From positions 248,001 to 312,000 of the forward strand of contig CAWATY010000031.1 in assembly GCA_963785115.1 (NCBI GenBank): a stretch of 64,000 bases of DNA. Direction: 5' to 3'. This DNA comes from JACCWP01 sp963785115 (GTDB lineage: Bacteria; Actinomycetota; Actinomycetes; Propionibacteriales; Nocardioidaceae). Every line of letters begins with the position of its first letter. Positions within the stretch are counted from its first letter, which is position 1. The notes beneath the pieces were generated by a model. It worked only from the letters and a program-made list of their open reading frames with translations, made no database searches and was not told the origin of the DNA. Of this stretch, positions 49,753 through 58,632 are shown piece by piece. The position numbers were made by a program, and so were the translations under genes.

Positions 49753-51897
49753 CTATTTCTGCCCGTCCGGCTCCGCCACCTCGGCCACGTCGCGGGCTGC
49801 GTCGGGACCGTCGTCGAGCAGGGTGCGGAACCCGGACTCGTCGAGCACGGGGACACCGAGCTGCAGCGCCTTGTCGTACTTGGAGCCGGGTGAGTCGCCG
49901 ACGACGACGAAGTCGGTCTTCTTCGAGACCGACCCGACGGCTTTGCCGCCGCGCGCCGTGATCGCTTCCTTGGTCTCGTCGCGGCTGAAGCCGGGCAGCG
50001 ACCCGGTGACGACGATCGACAGACCTTCCAGGGTGCGTGGTGTCGAGGCGTCGACCTCGTCCTCCATCCGGACGCCGGCAGCACGCCACTTCTCGATGAC
50101 GCCGCGGTGCCAGTCGACCTCCAGCCAGGCCTTGACCGCCTCGGCAATCGTCGGGCCGACGCCGTCCACGTCGGCGAGCCGCTCGAGCGGCGCCTCTTCG
50201 ATCGCCTGCATGGACCCCATCGACCGGGCGAGTGCCTGGGCCGCCGTCGGCCCGACGTGGCGGATGGACAGTGCCACCAGCACCCGCCACAGCGGCTTGG
50301 TCTTGGCCTGCTCGAGGTTGTCGAACATCCGGTGGCCGTTGGCGCTGAGCACCCGCTCGCCCGCGCCGGCCTCGCGCTCGGCCTTCTTGGCCGCCCGGGT
50401 GAACAGCGGCACGGTCAGCAACGTCTCCTCGTCGAGGGTGAACACGTCACCCTCGTCGGTGACCACTCCCGCGTCGAGCAGGGCGACCGCGGCCTCGTAG
50501 CCCATCACCTCGATGTCGAACGCGCCGCGGCCGGCAACATGGAACAGCCGCTCGCGCAGCTGCGCCGGACAGGAGCGCGCGTTGGGGCAACGGATGTCGG
50601 CGTCACCCTCACGCTCCGGCTTGAGCGTGGTGCCGCACGCGGGGCACTCGGTCGGCATCACGAACGCGTGCTCGGACCCGTCCCGGAGGTCGACCACCGG
50701 GCCGACGATCTCGGGGATCACGTCGCCGGCCTTGCGCAGCACGACGGTGTCGCCGATCAGCACACCCTTGCGCTCGACCTCGGACGCGTTGTGCAGCGTC
50801 GCCCGGTCGACAGTGGAGCCGGAGACCTTGATCGGCTCCATCACGCCGTAGGGCGTCACCCGCCCGGTGCGCCCGACGTTGACCCGGATGTCGAGGAGCT
50901 TGGTGTTGACCTCCTCGGGCGGGTACTTGTACGCGATCGCCCACCGCGGCGCCTTGGAGGTGGAGCCCAACACCCGTTGCAGCACCACCTGGTCGACCTT
51001 GACGACGACTCCGTCGATCTCGTGCTCGACCGAGTGCCGGTTCTCGCCGTAGTGATCGACGTAGGCGAGCACCTCGTCGAGGTCGTGGAAGACCCGCACC
51101 CGGTCGCTGACCGGCAGCCCCCACGCCGACAGCGCGGAGTAGGCCTCGGACTGCCGCTCAGGCTCGAACCCCACGCGGGCGCCCAGCCCGTGGCACACCA
51201 GCCGCAGCGGCCGGCTCGCCGTGACCCTCGGGTCCTTCTGCCTCAGTGACCCGGCCGCGGAGTTGCGCGGGTTGGCGAAGGGCGCCTTGCCCGCGGCCAC
51301 CAGCCCCGCGTTGAGCTCCAGGAACCCCTCGACGGGGAAGAAGATCTCGCCCCGCACCTCGACCAGCTCAGGCACCGGGTAGTCGTCGCTCGGCGCCAGC
51401 CGGGACGGCACGCCATCGATCGCACGCACGTTGCCGGTGACGTCCTCGCCGGTGCGCCCGTCGCCACGGGTGGCGCCGCGGGTGAGCCGCCCGTTCTCGT
51501 ACGTCAGGTTGACCGCGACCCCGTCGACCTTGAGCTCGCAGAGGAACTCCGCGCCGGTGCCGCCCTCGCGCTCGACCCGCCGTAGCCAGGCATCCATCTC
51601 GTCGCGGGAGAACGCGTTGTCGAGGCTCATCATCCGCTCGCGGTGCTCGACGGAGGTGAAATCCGTCGACAGCGCCGCGCCGACCTGTTGGGTGGGCGAG
51701 TCGGGGGTGCGGAGGTCGGAGTGCTTGTCCTCGAGACTCTCGAGCTCGCGCATCAGCGCGTCGTACGCGCCGTCGGAGATCGTCGGCCGGTCGGCGGTGT
51801 GGTAGCGGAAGCGGTGGTCGTTGATCTCCTCCGCCAGCTGCCGGTGGCGCTCGCGGACCTCGGGTGGCGCCTCGGCCGGCAGGACTGCGTCACTCAT
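49753..51897 (-). CDS. ligA: NAD-dependent DNA ligase
   Basis: 714 aa. Ia domain, adenylation lysine in CELKVDGVAVNL (KxDG), OB fold, zinc finger CPACGTT...CPNARSCPAQ, helix-hairpin-helix DVDGVGPTIAEAV and C-terminal BRCT (LEGLSIVVTGSLPGFSRDE). Essential for joining Okazaki fragments. ATG at 51897 is the true start because the family begins here. The reading frame stays open upstream into a DUF222/HNH gene because of a frameshift there; that extension is not part of LigA. Confidence 0.97.
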   Translation of the reverse strand: MSDAVLPAEAPPEVRERHRQLAEEINDHRFRYHTADRPTISDGAYDALMRELESLEDKHSDLRTPDSPTQQVGAALSTDFTSVEHRERMMSLDNAFSRDEMDAWLRRVEREGGTGAEFLCELKVDGVAVNLTYENGRLTRGATRGDGRTGEDVTGNVRAIDGVPSRLAPSDDYPVPELVEVRGEIFFPVEGFLELNAGLVAAGKAPFANPRNSAAGSLRQKDPRVTASRPLRLVCHGLGARVGFEPERQSEAYSALSAWGLPVSDRVRVFHDLDEVLAYVDHYGENRHSVEHEIDGVVVKVDQVVLQRVLGSTSKAPRWAIAYKYPPEEVNTKLLDIRVNVGRTGRVTPYGVMEPIKVSGSTVDRATLHNASEVERKGVLIGDTVVLRKAGDVIPEIVGPVVDLRDGSEHAFVMPTECPACGTTLKPEREGDADIRCPNARSCPAQLRERLFHVAGRGAFDIEVMGYEAAVALLDAGVVTDEGDVFTLDEETLLTVPLFTRAAKKAEREAGAGERVLSANGHRMFDNLEQAKTKPLWRVLVALSIRHVGPTAAQALARSMGSMQAIEEAPLERLADVDGVGPTIAEAVKAWLEVDWHRGVIEKWRAAGVRMEDEVDASTPRTLEGLSIVVTGSLPGFSRDETKEAITARGGKAVGSVSKKTDFVVVGDSPGSKYDKALQLGVPVLDESGFRTLLDDGPDAARDVAEVAEPDGQK

Positions 51898-51962
51898 GGC
51901 CACATTGTTCACCCCAGGACCGACCGTGCGCCCAGCACGGCTGCGACGACAGGAGCTGATGC

Positions 51963-53332
51963 TCAGCTGGCGAGCACGTAGTCGGGTGGGGGTCGGCCGA
52001 TCGGGGGTGGGGGTCGGCTGTCGTAGGTGTGCCCGGTCGGGGTGGTGGTGGTGCACGGTGCCATCAGGCAGTGGTTCGGACTGCCAGTCGGGGGCTTGTT
52101 TGGCGTAGTTGCACGCCTCGCACAGCCCTTGGCCGTTGTCCGCCGCCGTCGGGCCGCCGTGTTCGGCCGGGATCACGTGGTCGGCGTGCCGGATCGGGGC
52201 ACCGCACCACGGGGTGCGACAGATCCGGTCCCGGGCGATCAGGAACCGGCGCAACCCGGCCGGGAACTCCCGCCGGTGCGAGTCCATCGCGACCAGCTGC
52301 CCGTCGCCCGGTCGGGTGAACAACCGCCGCAACCACACCCCGACCCCTGCTGCCGGGCCCGTGTCGGTGTCGGTGTCAGCGGCCCGGTCGCGGAGCCAGG
52401 TCCGCAGGTACGGGGCCGGGACGGGGCCGTAGCCGGCCAGCTCACCCGGCTCACCGTTCATGTCCGGGTCGGGGTCGAACAACGTGCTGTCGGTGAGGTG
52501 CAGCTGCACCTCGACCGGCACACCGACGGCGGCCGTCTGGCCGGTGACACGTTCGACCAGGGTGTCGGCCATGATCTGCCCCCGGGATCGGGCATCCCCG
52601 CCAGCCTTCGCCGCATCCGCCGCCCGCGACAGCGCCGCCCACGCCGCCACCCCTTGCGCGGCGGGCAGCGTGCCGGACAGCCGGCTCATGATGTCCGGTG
52701 CCGGCCGCAACGTCACCCGCCGTTCCGTCTCGGCGGTGCGGGCCCGGTTCGTCACCGCGTGCGGATCCAGCCGGTATCCGATCCGACGGGCCTCGGCCGC
52801 GGTCTCCCGATCACCCAGAGCCTCCAGACCGCCGGGTCGGGCGGCCAGCTCGGCGTCCACCAGGGCCCGGTCGTCGCGGGACAGGCATGCGGTCTCCCGG
52901 ACCACCAGGGTGGCCCGCCACTCCGAGACCATGCCCGGCCTCGAGGGCGGCCAGGGTGTGCGGCATCTCGTGCACCAACGCCTCGGCCAACCCCAGGTGC
53001 CGCGCACCCTTGGCCGGGCTGTCCCGACGCGCCAACCCGACTTGCGCACCAATCCCCCTGCCGACATCCGCGGCCCGGACACCCTTCGCCCGCTGCGCGG
53101 ATCGCTGGTCCGCGGCGAACCCGGCCGTCACCCGGGCCTGCGCCCCCGCACACGCCCCCTTGACCTCCTCCAGAGCCCGCAACGTATCCACCGCGTCACG
53201 CGCGGCATCGGGTGCTGACTCGTCGGTCGCGTCGCCAACGGTCAGCGACCGCAACCGCTCAACGAACGCACGCAGCTCCGCCGCGGTCAGCGGCCCCGCC
53301 GCCACCGGGTGCGCCCCCACCTGCAGTGTCAT
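51963..53332 (-). pseudogene. DUF222 / HNH endonuclease (13E12-type) gene with two single-base frameshifts
   Basis: About 450 aa when repaired. The N-terminus is MTLQVGAHPVAAGPLTAAE; the DUF222 part ends near RRVTLRPAPDIMSRLSG; the C-terminal HNH is complete (RDRICRTPWCGAPIRHADH, GGPTAADNGQGLCEACN), so the fold was recently functional. Frame changes: an extra G in the GGG at 52934-52936 and a slip in the GGT repeat at 52040-52056. Past the second, the native tail should read TTTTPTGHTYDSRPPPP and stop at TGA 51963-51965; in the sequence as given it runs on into ligA. Family function is not known, probably a DNA endonuclease or homing-like selfish gene. Confidence 0.8.
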
Positions 53333-53344
53333 GACCACACCCTA
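53333..53344 (-). promoter_or_regulatory. -10 box of a leaderless promoter
   Basis: Minus-strand TAGGGT (53344-53339), six bases, then ATG at 53332. Same layout as the copy at 6355-6367. The region beyond (53345-53541) has no gene; it contains the palindrome CCTTGTCACAAGG at 53498-53510. Confidence 0.5.
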
Positions 53345-53541
53345 GGACGCACCACCGACACTCTCGCACGTATGTTCGCCTCCTGTGGATGGGCCCGCCG
53401 GTCCGTCGCTGTGGAAGAGCCTCGGAGCGGGGCGGTCGACTCGCGGCCGCACAAGCACGTACCGTCGATGCCCGGCGCCGACAGTCCGACCAACGCCCCT
53501 TGTCACAAGGCCTTCCGGGCACCGAGCGCTGACGGACCAAG

Positions 53542-54537
53542 TCAGGCGGACGCCAACCGCTCAGCCGTGTCCCGGACCAGGATCATCGCCGCGCGCGCCC
53601 AGCCGGTCGAGGCCCCCGCGAGCCCGCAGGCGGGTGTGACGACGGTGCGGCCGGCGAGGTCGTCGGCGCCATACCCCAGCGACGACCACACCCCGCGCAC
53701 CTGGTCGGCCAGGGCGGCGGAGGTGACCTGAGGGCTGGGCTCGCTCGTCGGCACCACGCCCGGCCACAGGTCCAGCCCCCGGTCGATGGCGGCGGCCAGG
53801 GCCTCGTAGGCGGCGGTGTCGAGCAGCGCCGCGTCGATCAGCAGAGCGCCCGCCCCGGCATCGGTCACCAGGCCGACCGGCACCTCGGCGGCACAGCAGT
53901 GCACCACCGGCCGGGCACCCGCCGCCTCGCCGGCCGCGAGCATCGCCGTGAGCGTCTCCCTGACCTCGGGCTCCGGGACGTGCCGGTGCCTGCCCAATCC
54001 GCTCGCCGTCGGGATCCAGCCGCCGAGCACGGCCGGCAGCGACGGCTCGTCGACCTGGAGCACCAGCTGGGCGCCGGGCACCCGCCGGGCGACGTCCGCG
54101 ACGTGCTGTGCCACCCCCTCGGTCAGCGACTGGGCCAGATCACGACGGGCACCGTGGTCGGCCAGGACCCGGTCGCCGCGCGGCCGCTCGACGCTGCCGG
54201 TCAGCGTCCACGGGCCTGGCACCTGGATCTTGAGCGGGCCGGTGTGGGCCCGGGTGTGTTCCTCCAGCGCGTCCAGGTCCTCGGCGAGCAGCGACCGTGC
54301 CCGGCGCTGGTCGACGCCGGGTGCGTCGGTGAGCCGCCACCCCGCGGGCTGCAGATCGGCGGCGAGGTCGACCAGCAGACCCACCCCCCGGCCCACCATC
54401 GACGCGTGCGGCCCGCGGGCCGGCAGCTCGGGCAGGAACGGCAGGTCGGGCAGCTCGTCGACCACGAGCCGGACCGCGTCCCGGATGTCGACGCCGGGCA
54501 GCGAGCCCACGCCCGTCCCCACCAGCCGAGTTGTCAC
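53542..54537 (-). CDS. methionine synthase (B12-independent, MetE C-terminal) domain-like protein
   Basis: 331-aa TIM-barrel protein of the UROD/MetE-like superfamily. Segments TGVGSLPGVDIRDAVRL, IQVPGPWTLTGSVERPRG, LVLQVDEPSLPAV and VVHCCAAEVPVGL resemble the catalytic half of MetE, and the H-C pair (VVHCC) could be zinc ligands. A similar protein of unknown function lies by ligA in M. tuberculosis (Rv3015c, from memory). GTG start overlaps the mnmA stop by 4 nt. The reaction is not known. Confidence 0.78.
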   Translation of the reverse strand: MTTRLVGTGVGSLPGVDIRDAVRLVVDELPDLPFLPELPARGPHASMVGRGVGLLVDLAADLQPAGWRLTDAPGVDQRRARSLLAEDLDALEEHTRAHTGPLKIQVPGPWTLTGSVERPRGDRVLADHGARRDLAQSLTEGVAQHVADVARRVPGAQLVLQVDEPSLPAVLGGWIPTASGLGRHRHVPEPEVRETLTAMLAAGEAAGARPVVHCCAAEVPVGLVTDAGAGALLIDAALLDTAAYEALAAAIDRGLDLWPGVVPTSEPSPQVTSAALADQVRGVWSSLGYGADDLAGRTVVTPACGLAGASTGWARAAMILVRDTAERLASA

Positions 54538-55604
54538 GGCTGGGTGGTGACCGTCGCGCTGCCCACCACCCGGGTCCCGGCGTACGCGACGAGCGTCTGG
54601 CCGGCTGCGACTCCGCGGGCGGGCTCGTGCAGCCGGGCGTCGAGCCGGTCGCCGTCGACCTCCACCTCGGCAGCGATCGGGCGACCGTGCGCGCTGAGCT
54701 GCACCTCGGCGGTGAATCGCGCGCCGGGAGGAGGGCCGCACCACACCACGCGGTCGGCGCCGACCCGGTCGGTCGCGAGCGCCTCGCGGGGTCCCACGGT
54801 CACCGTGCCCGACACCGGCTCGACGTCGAGTACGTAGCGCGCGCGGCCGTCGGCGGCAGGCGCGCCGAGCCCCAGGCCACGCCGCTGGCCGACGGTGAAC
54901 CCGTACGCCCCGTCGTGCGACCCGACGGTCGCGCCGGATTGGTCGACCAGCACCCCCGGCCGCTCCCCCAGCTCGCGGCGCAGGAAGCCGCGGGTGTCGC
55001 CGTCGGCGACGAAGCAGATGTCGTGGCTGTCCGGCTTGGCGGCCACGGCGAGCCCGCGGGCTGCGGCCTCCGCGCGCACATGGGGCTTGGGCGTGTCCCC
55101 GAGCGGGAACCGGGCCGCCCGCAGCCGCTCGGGCGACAGCACGCCGAGCACGTACGACTGGTCCTTGGCCGTGTCCACGGCACGATGCAGCTCGGGACCG
55201 TCGGGGCCGTCGAGGCGCCGGGCGTAGTGGCCAGTGGCCACCGCGTCAAAGCCCAGGGCGAGTGCGCGGTCGAGGACGGCAGCGAACTTGATCCGCTCGT
55301 TGCACCGCACGCACGGGTTGGGCGTACGTCCCGCGGCGTACTCGGCGACGAAGTCGTCGACCACGTCGGCCTGGAACCGCTCACTCACGTCCCAGACGTA
55401 GAAGCCGATCCCCAGCACGTCTGCCGCTCGCGCGGCATCGCCGGCGTCCTCCCGCGAGCAGCAACCGCGGCTGCCGGCACGTAAAGCCTGCGGGGTGCGG
55501 GACAGGGCGAGATGGACTCCCGTCACGTCGTGACCGGCGTCGACCATCCGCGCCGCGGCGACGGCGGAGTCGACCCCGCCGGACATGGCGGCCAGGACGC
55601 GCAC
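54534..55604 (-). CDS. mnmA: tRNA-specific 2-thiouridylase
   Basis: 356 aa. PP-loop AMSGGVDSAVAA for ATP; catalytic cysteines in NPCVRCNERIKF and ICFVADGDTRGFL; C-terminal domains as usual. Makes the 2-thio group of U34 in Lys, Glu and Gln tRNAs with sulfur from a cysteine desulfurase. It is 3 nt downstream of the desulfurase gene and 4 nt overlapping the MetE-like gene, so one operon. Confidence 0.97.
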   Translation of the reverse strand: MRVLAAMSGGVDSAVAAARMVDAGHDVTGVHLALSRTPQALRAGSRGCCSREDAGDAARAADVLGIGFYVWDVSERFQADVVDDFVAEYAAGRTPNPCVRCNERIKFAAVLDRALALGFDAVATGHYARRLDGPDGPELHRAVDTAKDQSYVLGVLSPERLRAARFPLGDTPKPHVRAEAAARGLAVAAKPDSHDICFVADGDTRGFLRRELGERPGVLVDQSGATVGSHDGAYGFTVGQRRGLGLGAPAADGRARYVLDVEPVSGTVTVGPREALATDRVGADRVVWCGPPPGARFTAEVQLSAHGRPIAAEVEVDGDRLDARLHEPARGVAAGQTLVAYAGTRVVGSATVTTQP

Positions 55605-55607
55605 CGC

Positions 55608-56804
55608 TCAGCCGCCCCGTACCGGCGTGCGTGCGACGACCCCAGCCGCGCGCGCCCGCTCGATCACGGACGCGATGGTCTCGACGAACGCGTCGACGTC
55701 GGCCCCGGTGGACGTGTGGCCGAGGCTGACCCGCAACGACCCCGAGGCCGCCTCGGCGTCGCGGCCCATCGCCAGCAGCACGTGACTCGGCTGCGGCACC
55801 CCCGACGAGCACGCCGAGCCGGTGGAGCACTCCACCCCCTCGGCGTCGAGCAGCATCAGCAACGCGTCACCGGCACATCCGGCGAACGACAGGTGACTGA
55901 TGCCGGGCAGCCGGTCGGCGCCACCGTTGACCGTCACGCCGTCGACCTGTTCGGTGACCCGTCGCTCCAGGTCGTCGCGCAGGAGCCGGAGCCGCGCGGC
56001 GTGCTCGTCGCGATGTGCCACCGCGTGCGCCACCGCCACGGCGAGGCCACGGACGCCGGCAACGTCGACGGTGCCCGACCGCACCTCGCGCTCCTGCCCG
56101 CCGCCGTGCTGAAGCGGTACCAGGTCGAGATCGCGGCGGACCAGCAGCGCCCCGGTGCCCACCGGCCCCCCGAGCTTGTGTCCGGAGACGGTCATCGCGT
56201 CCAGGCCGGAGGCCGCGAAGTCGACCGGCTGGGTCGCCACAGCCTGCACGGCGTCGCCGTGCACCGGGATGCCGTGGGCGTGCGCGAGCCGGACCACGTC
56301 GGCCAGCGGCTGCAGCGACCCGACCTCGTTGTTGGCCCACATGCAGCTGACCAGCGCCACGTCGCCGGGGTCGCGGTCCAGTGCGGCGGCCAGCGCGTCG
56401 ACGCGTACGGCACCGTCGGCGTCGACCGGGAGCGCCTCGATCACGGCGCCGTCGTGCGCACCGAGCCAGGCGGCGGCGTCGAGCACCGCGTGGTGTTCGA
56501 TCGCGCTCACCAGCACCCGCCGGCGCCGCGGGTCGGCCGCTCGGCGGGACCAGAAGATGCCCTTGACCGCGAGGTTGTCCGCCTCGGTGCCGCCTCCGGT
56601 CAGCACCACCTCGACGGGGTGCGCGCCGAGATGTGCGGCGACCTGCTCGCGCGACTCCTCGACCAGTCGGCGCGCGGCGCGGCCGGACGAGTGCAGCGAC
56701 GACGGGTTGCCCGCCCGGGCCATCACGTCCTGCACCGCGACCACCGCGTCGGGGAGCATCGGTGTCGTCGCGGCGTGGTCGAGGTAGTGGGTAGCGCCGG
56801 TCAT
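55608..56804 (-). CDS. cysteine desulfurase (IscS/NifS type)
   Basis: 398-aa class V PLP enzyme. LDHAATTPMLPDAV at the start, GGGTEADNLAVKG, PLP lysine in SGHKLGGPVGTGALLV and active-site Cys in STGSACSSGVPQP. The short loop around SACSSG fits group I (IscS/NifS). It gives sulfur to MnmA downstream (3-nt gap) and possibly to Fe-S clusters such as that of IlvD. ATG at 56804. Confidence 0.95.
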   Translation of the reverse strand: MTGATHYLDHAATTPMLPDAVVAVQDVMARAGNPSSLHSSGRAARRLVEESREQVAAHLGAHPVEVVLTGGGTEADNLAVKGIFWSRRAADPRRRRVLVSAIEHHAVLDAAAWLGAHDGAVIEALPVDADGAVRVDALAAALDRDPGDVALVSCMWANNEVGSLQPLADVVRLAHAHGIPVHGDAVQAVATQPVDFAASGLDAMTVSGHKLGGPVGTGALLVRRDLDLVPLQHGGGQEREVRSGTVDVAGVRGLAVAVAHAVAHRDEHAARLRLLRDDLERRVTEQVDGVTVNGGADRLPGISHLSFAGCAGDALLMLLDAEGVECSTGSACSSGVPQPSHVLLAMGRDAEAASGSLRVSLGHTSTGADVDAFVETIASVIERARAAGVVARTPVRGG

Positions 56805-56821
56805 GGCCGCACCAGCGTAGA

Positions 56822-57487
56822 TCAGCGCTGGTCGTCGACCACGTGCTGCCACGGGTGGCCCCCGGGGTGCAGCGCCCGCAACCGGTCGCCCAGCCAGCGC
56901 CGCTCGGTGCTGCCGAGCAGGGGCAGGGCGGCCTCGAGATCGGCCTGGTCCTTGGGGCGCATCAGGTGCGCCTTGAAGGCGAGGGTCATCTCGGGGCGCT
57001 GGTAGCGGATGCCGTCGGGACCCACCCAGGTCACCTCGTCGAGGTCGGCGGTGACGGTCGGGTCCTTCTTGAACGCCCACCGCCCGTCGGAGTCCGGGGT
57101 AGCCACCAGGTCCACCAGCCACGGCGCCTGGGCATGCTCCCGGACCCACACCTGGCCGGACCACTCCGGCAGGACGGCGTCGGCGCGCCGACCGTGGTCC
57201 CACCCGAGCGGCTTCAGCGTTCCGCTGCCGGCGGCCCACAGGTCGAACCGCGGGGACAGGTGGGCGTGCAGCGACGCCACGTCGCGGCGGAAGAACGCGA
57301 TGTCCAGGTCCTCGTGTGCGCGCTGGACGCCGGTGAACGCCTCGATGGACTGCCCGCCCGCGACCCACCACCGGCCGGCCCACCCGGTCAGCCATTCGCT
57401 GACCTCCGCGCGGCTCGGCGTCTGCCACGGCCCGTACAGCCGGTAGAACTCCTCGTCGCTCATCTCGTCGACCGGCGCCTCGGGCAC
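56822..57487 (-). CDS. nucleotidyltransferase-fold protein, aminoglycoside adenylyltransferase-like
   Basis: 221 aa from GTG 57487 (or 213 aa from ATG 57463). WVAGGQSIEAFTGVQRAHEDLDIAFFR holds a GG...DxD pattern like ANT(2'')-type or MNT nucleotidyltransferases; LVATPDSDGRWAFKK could give the third acidic residue. Such proteins modify small molecules or tRNA or act as antitoxins; a resistance role is not shown. 17 nt upstream of the desulfurase gene on the same strand, divergent from the esterase operon. Confidence 0.7.
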   Translation of the reverse strand: MPEAPVDEMSDEEFYRLYGPWQTPSRAEVSEWLTGWAGRWWVAGGQSIEAFTGVQRAHEDLDIAFFRRDVASLHAHLSPRFDLWAAGSGTLKPLGWDHGRRADAVLPEWSGQVWVREHAQAPWLVDLVATPDSDGRWAFKKDPTVTADLDEVTWVGPDGIRYQRPEMTLAFKAHLMRPKDQADLEAALPLLGSTERRWLGDRLRALHPGGHPWQHVVDDQR

Positions 57488-57573
57488 GGCTGGAGTCTGC
57501 CACCTCGGACCCGCCGGCCGACGAAGCCGAAGCGCGTCTGCGGGGGTCGTTCGGCGCCGATACGTTGGCGCGC

Positions 57574-58614
57574 GTGTCCAGTGCCGTGGAGGGGGCAGAG
57601 CTCGTCTTCCGCCTCGATGACCCCGAGCACGACCTGAGCGGCGTGCGGCTGTGGCAGGAGCTCGGGATCCCCGGCGACAGCCTGGACTTCGGACGCGTCG
57701 ACGAAGGCTGGGAGCTGCGGCTCCCGCGGCCGACGGTGCACCGGTTGGAGTACCTGTTCGAGGCACGCAACGGCGACGACGCCACGTCGACGACGGTCGA
57801 TCCGGACAACCCACTGGTCGTCGAGGGCGCGTTCGGCGAGCACTCCGTGCTCGAGCTGCCCGGCTACACCCCGCCGCCGTGGGCAGCGGTCGAGCCGGTG
57901 GCCTCCACGGTCGAGCCGCTGGTCGTGCCCGGCACCGCCCTCGGCGATGTCGAGGTGAGCGTCTGGGCGCCGGCGGACGCCGAGCCGGGCGAGCGGTTGC
58001 CGCTGCTGATGTCGCACGACGGTCCCGAGTTCGCGCAGTACGCCGAGCTGACTCAGTACGTCGGCGCGAGCATCGCCGGCGGCGAGCTGCCGCGGGCCCG
58101 GGTCGCGCTGCTGGCGCCGGGCGAGCGCAACGTCTGGTACGCCGCCGACATCGACTACGCCGCTGCCCTCACCCACCAGGTGGTACCAGCCCTCCGGGAG
58201 GCCTACGCCAGCGCGGACGACGTGGTGCTGATGGGGGCCAGTCTCGGGGCCCTGGCCGCGCTGCACGCGGAGTGGTCACACCCCGGGACATTCGCCGGGC
58301 TGTTCCTGCAGTCTGGCTCGTTCTTCACCAGGGACACCGACCCGCAGGAGGAGGACTTCTCGGGCTTCGACGCGGCCGACGCGTTCGTACGTCGGCTGCT
58401 GGCCGCGGAGCAGGCACCGAGCCTGCCGGCGGTGGGCATGACCTCGGGGTCCGCGGAGGAGAACGTGCACAACAACCGGGTGCTGGCGGCACGGCTGGCC
58501 GAGCTGGGCCTCGAGGTCTCCTTCGCCGAGAACCCCGACGCGCACAACTTCACCGCGTGGCGCGACGTGTTCGACCCCCACCTGACTGCGCTGCTGCAGC
58601 GGGTCTGGGACTAG
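57574..58614 (+). CDS. alpha/beta-hydrolase-fold esterase (Fes/D-like)
   Basis: 346 aa. An N-terminal beta-sandwich domain (LVFRLDDPEHDLSGVRLWQ, as in enterochelin esterase-like or CBM48-like proteins) is followed by an esterase domain: nucleophile VVLMGASLGALAALH (GxSxG), acid region in the middle, and His in NPDAHNFTAWRDVF. GTG at 57574; a TTG nine bases upstream is possible. First gene of a three-gene operon (18-nt gap to the next). A siderophore role cannot be assumed because no siderophore gene is nearby. Confidence 0.85.
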   Translation: MSSAVEGAELVFRLDDPEHDLSGVRLWQELGIPGDSLDFGRVDEGWELRLPRPTVHRLEYLFEARNGDDATSTTVDPDNPLVVEGAFGEHSVLELPGYTPPPWAAVEPVASTVEPLVVPGTALGDVEVSVWAPADAEPGERLPLLMSHDGPEFAQYAELTQYVGASIAGGELPRARVALLAPGERNVWYAADIDYAAALTHQVVPALREAYASADDVVLMGASLGALAALHAEWSHPGTFAGLFLQSGSFFTRDTDPQEEDFSGFDAADAFVRRLLAAEQAPSLPAVGMTSGSAEENVHNNRVLAARLAELGLEVSFAENPDAHNFTAWRDVFDPHLTALLQRVWD

Positions 58615-58632
58615 GGACGCAGAGGAGCGGTC

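Noticed and set aside
49753..53082. One protein made of an HNH endonuclease and DNA ligase
   Set aside because: The HNH gene's native C-terminus and stop are found in the neighbouring frame, and LigA starts normally at 51897. The fusion is due to a frameshift, so it is kept only as a finding to check.
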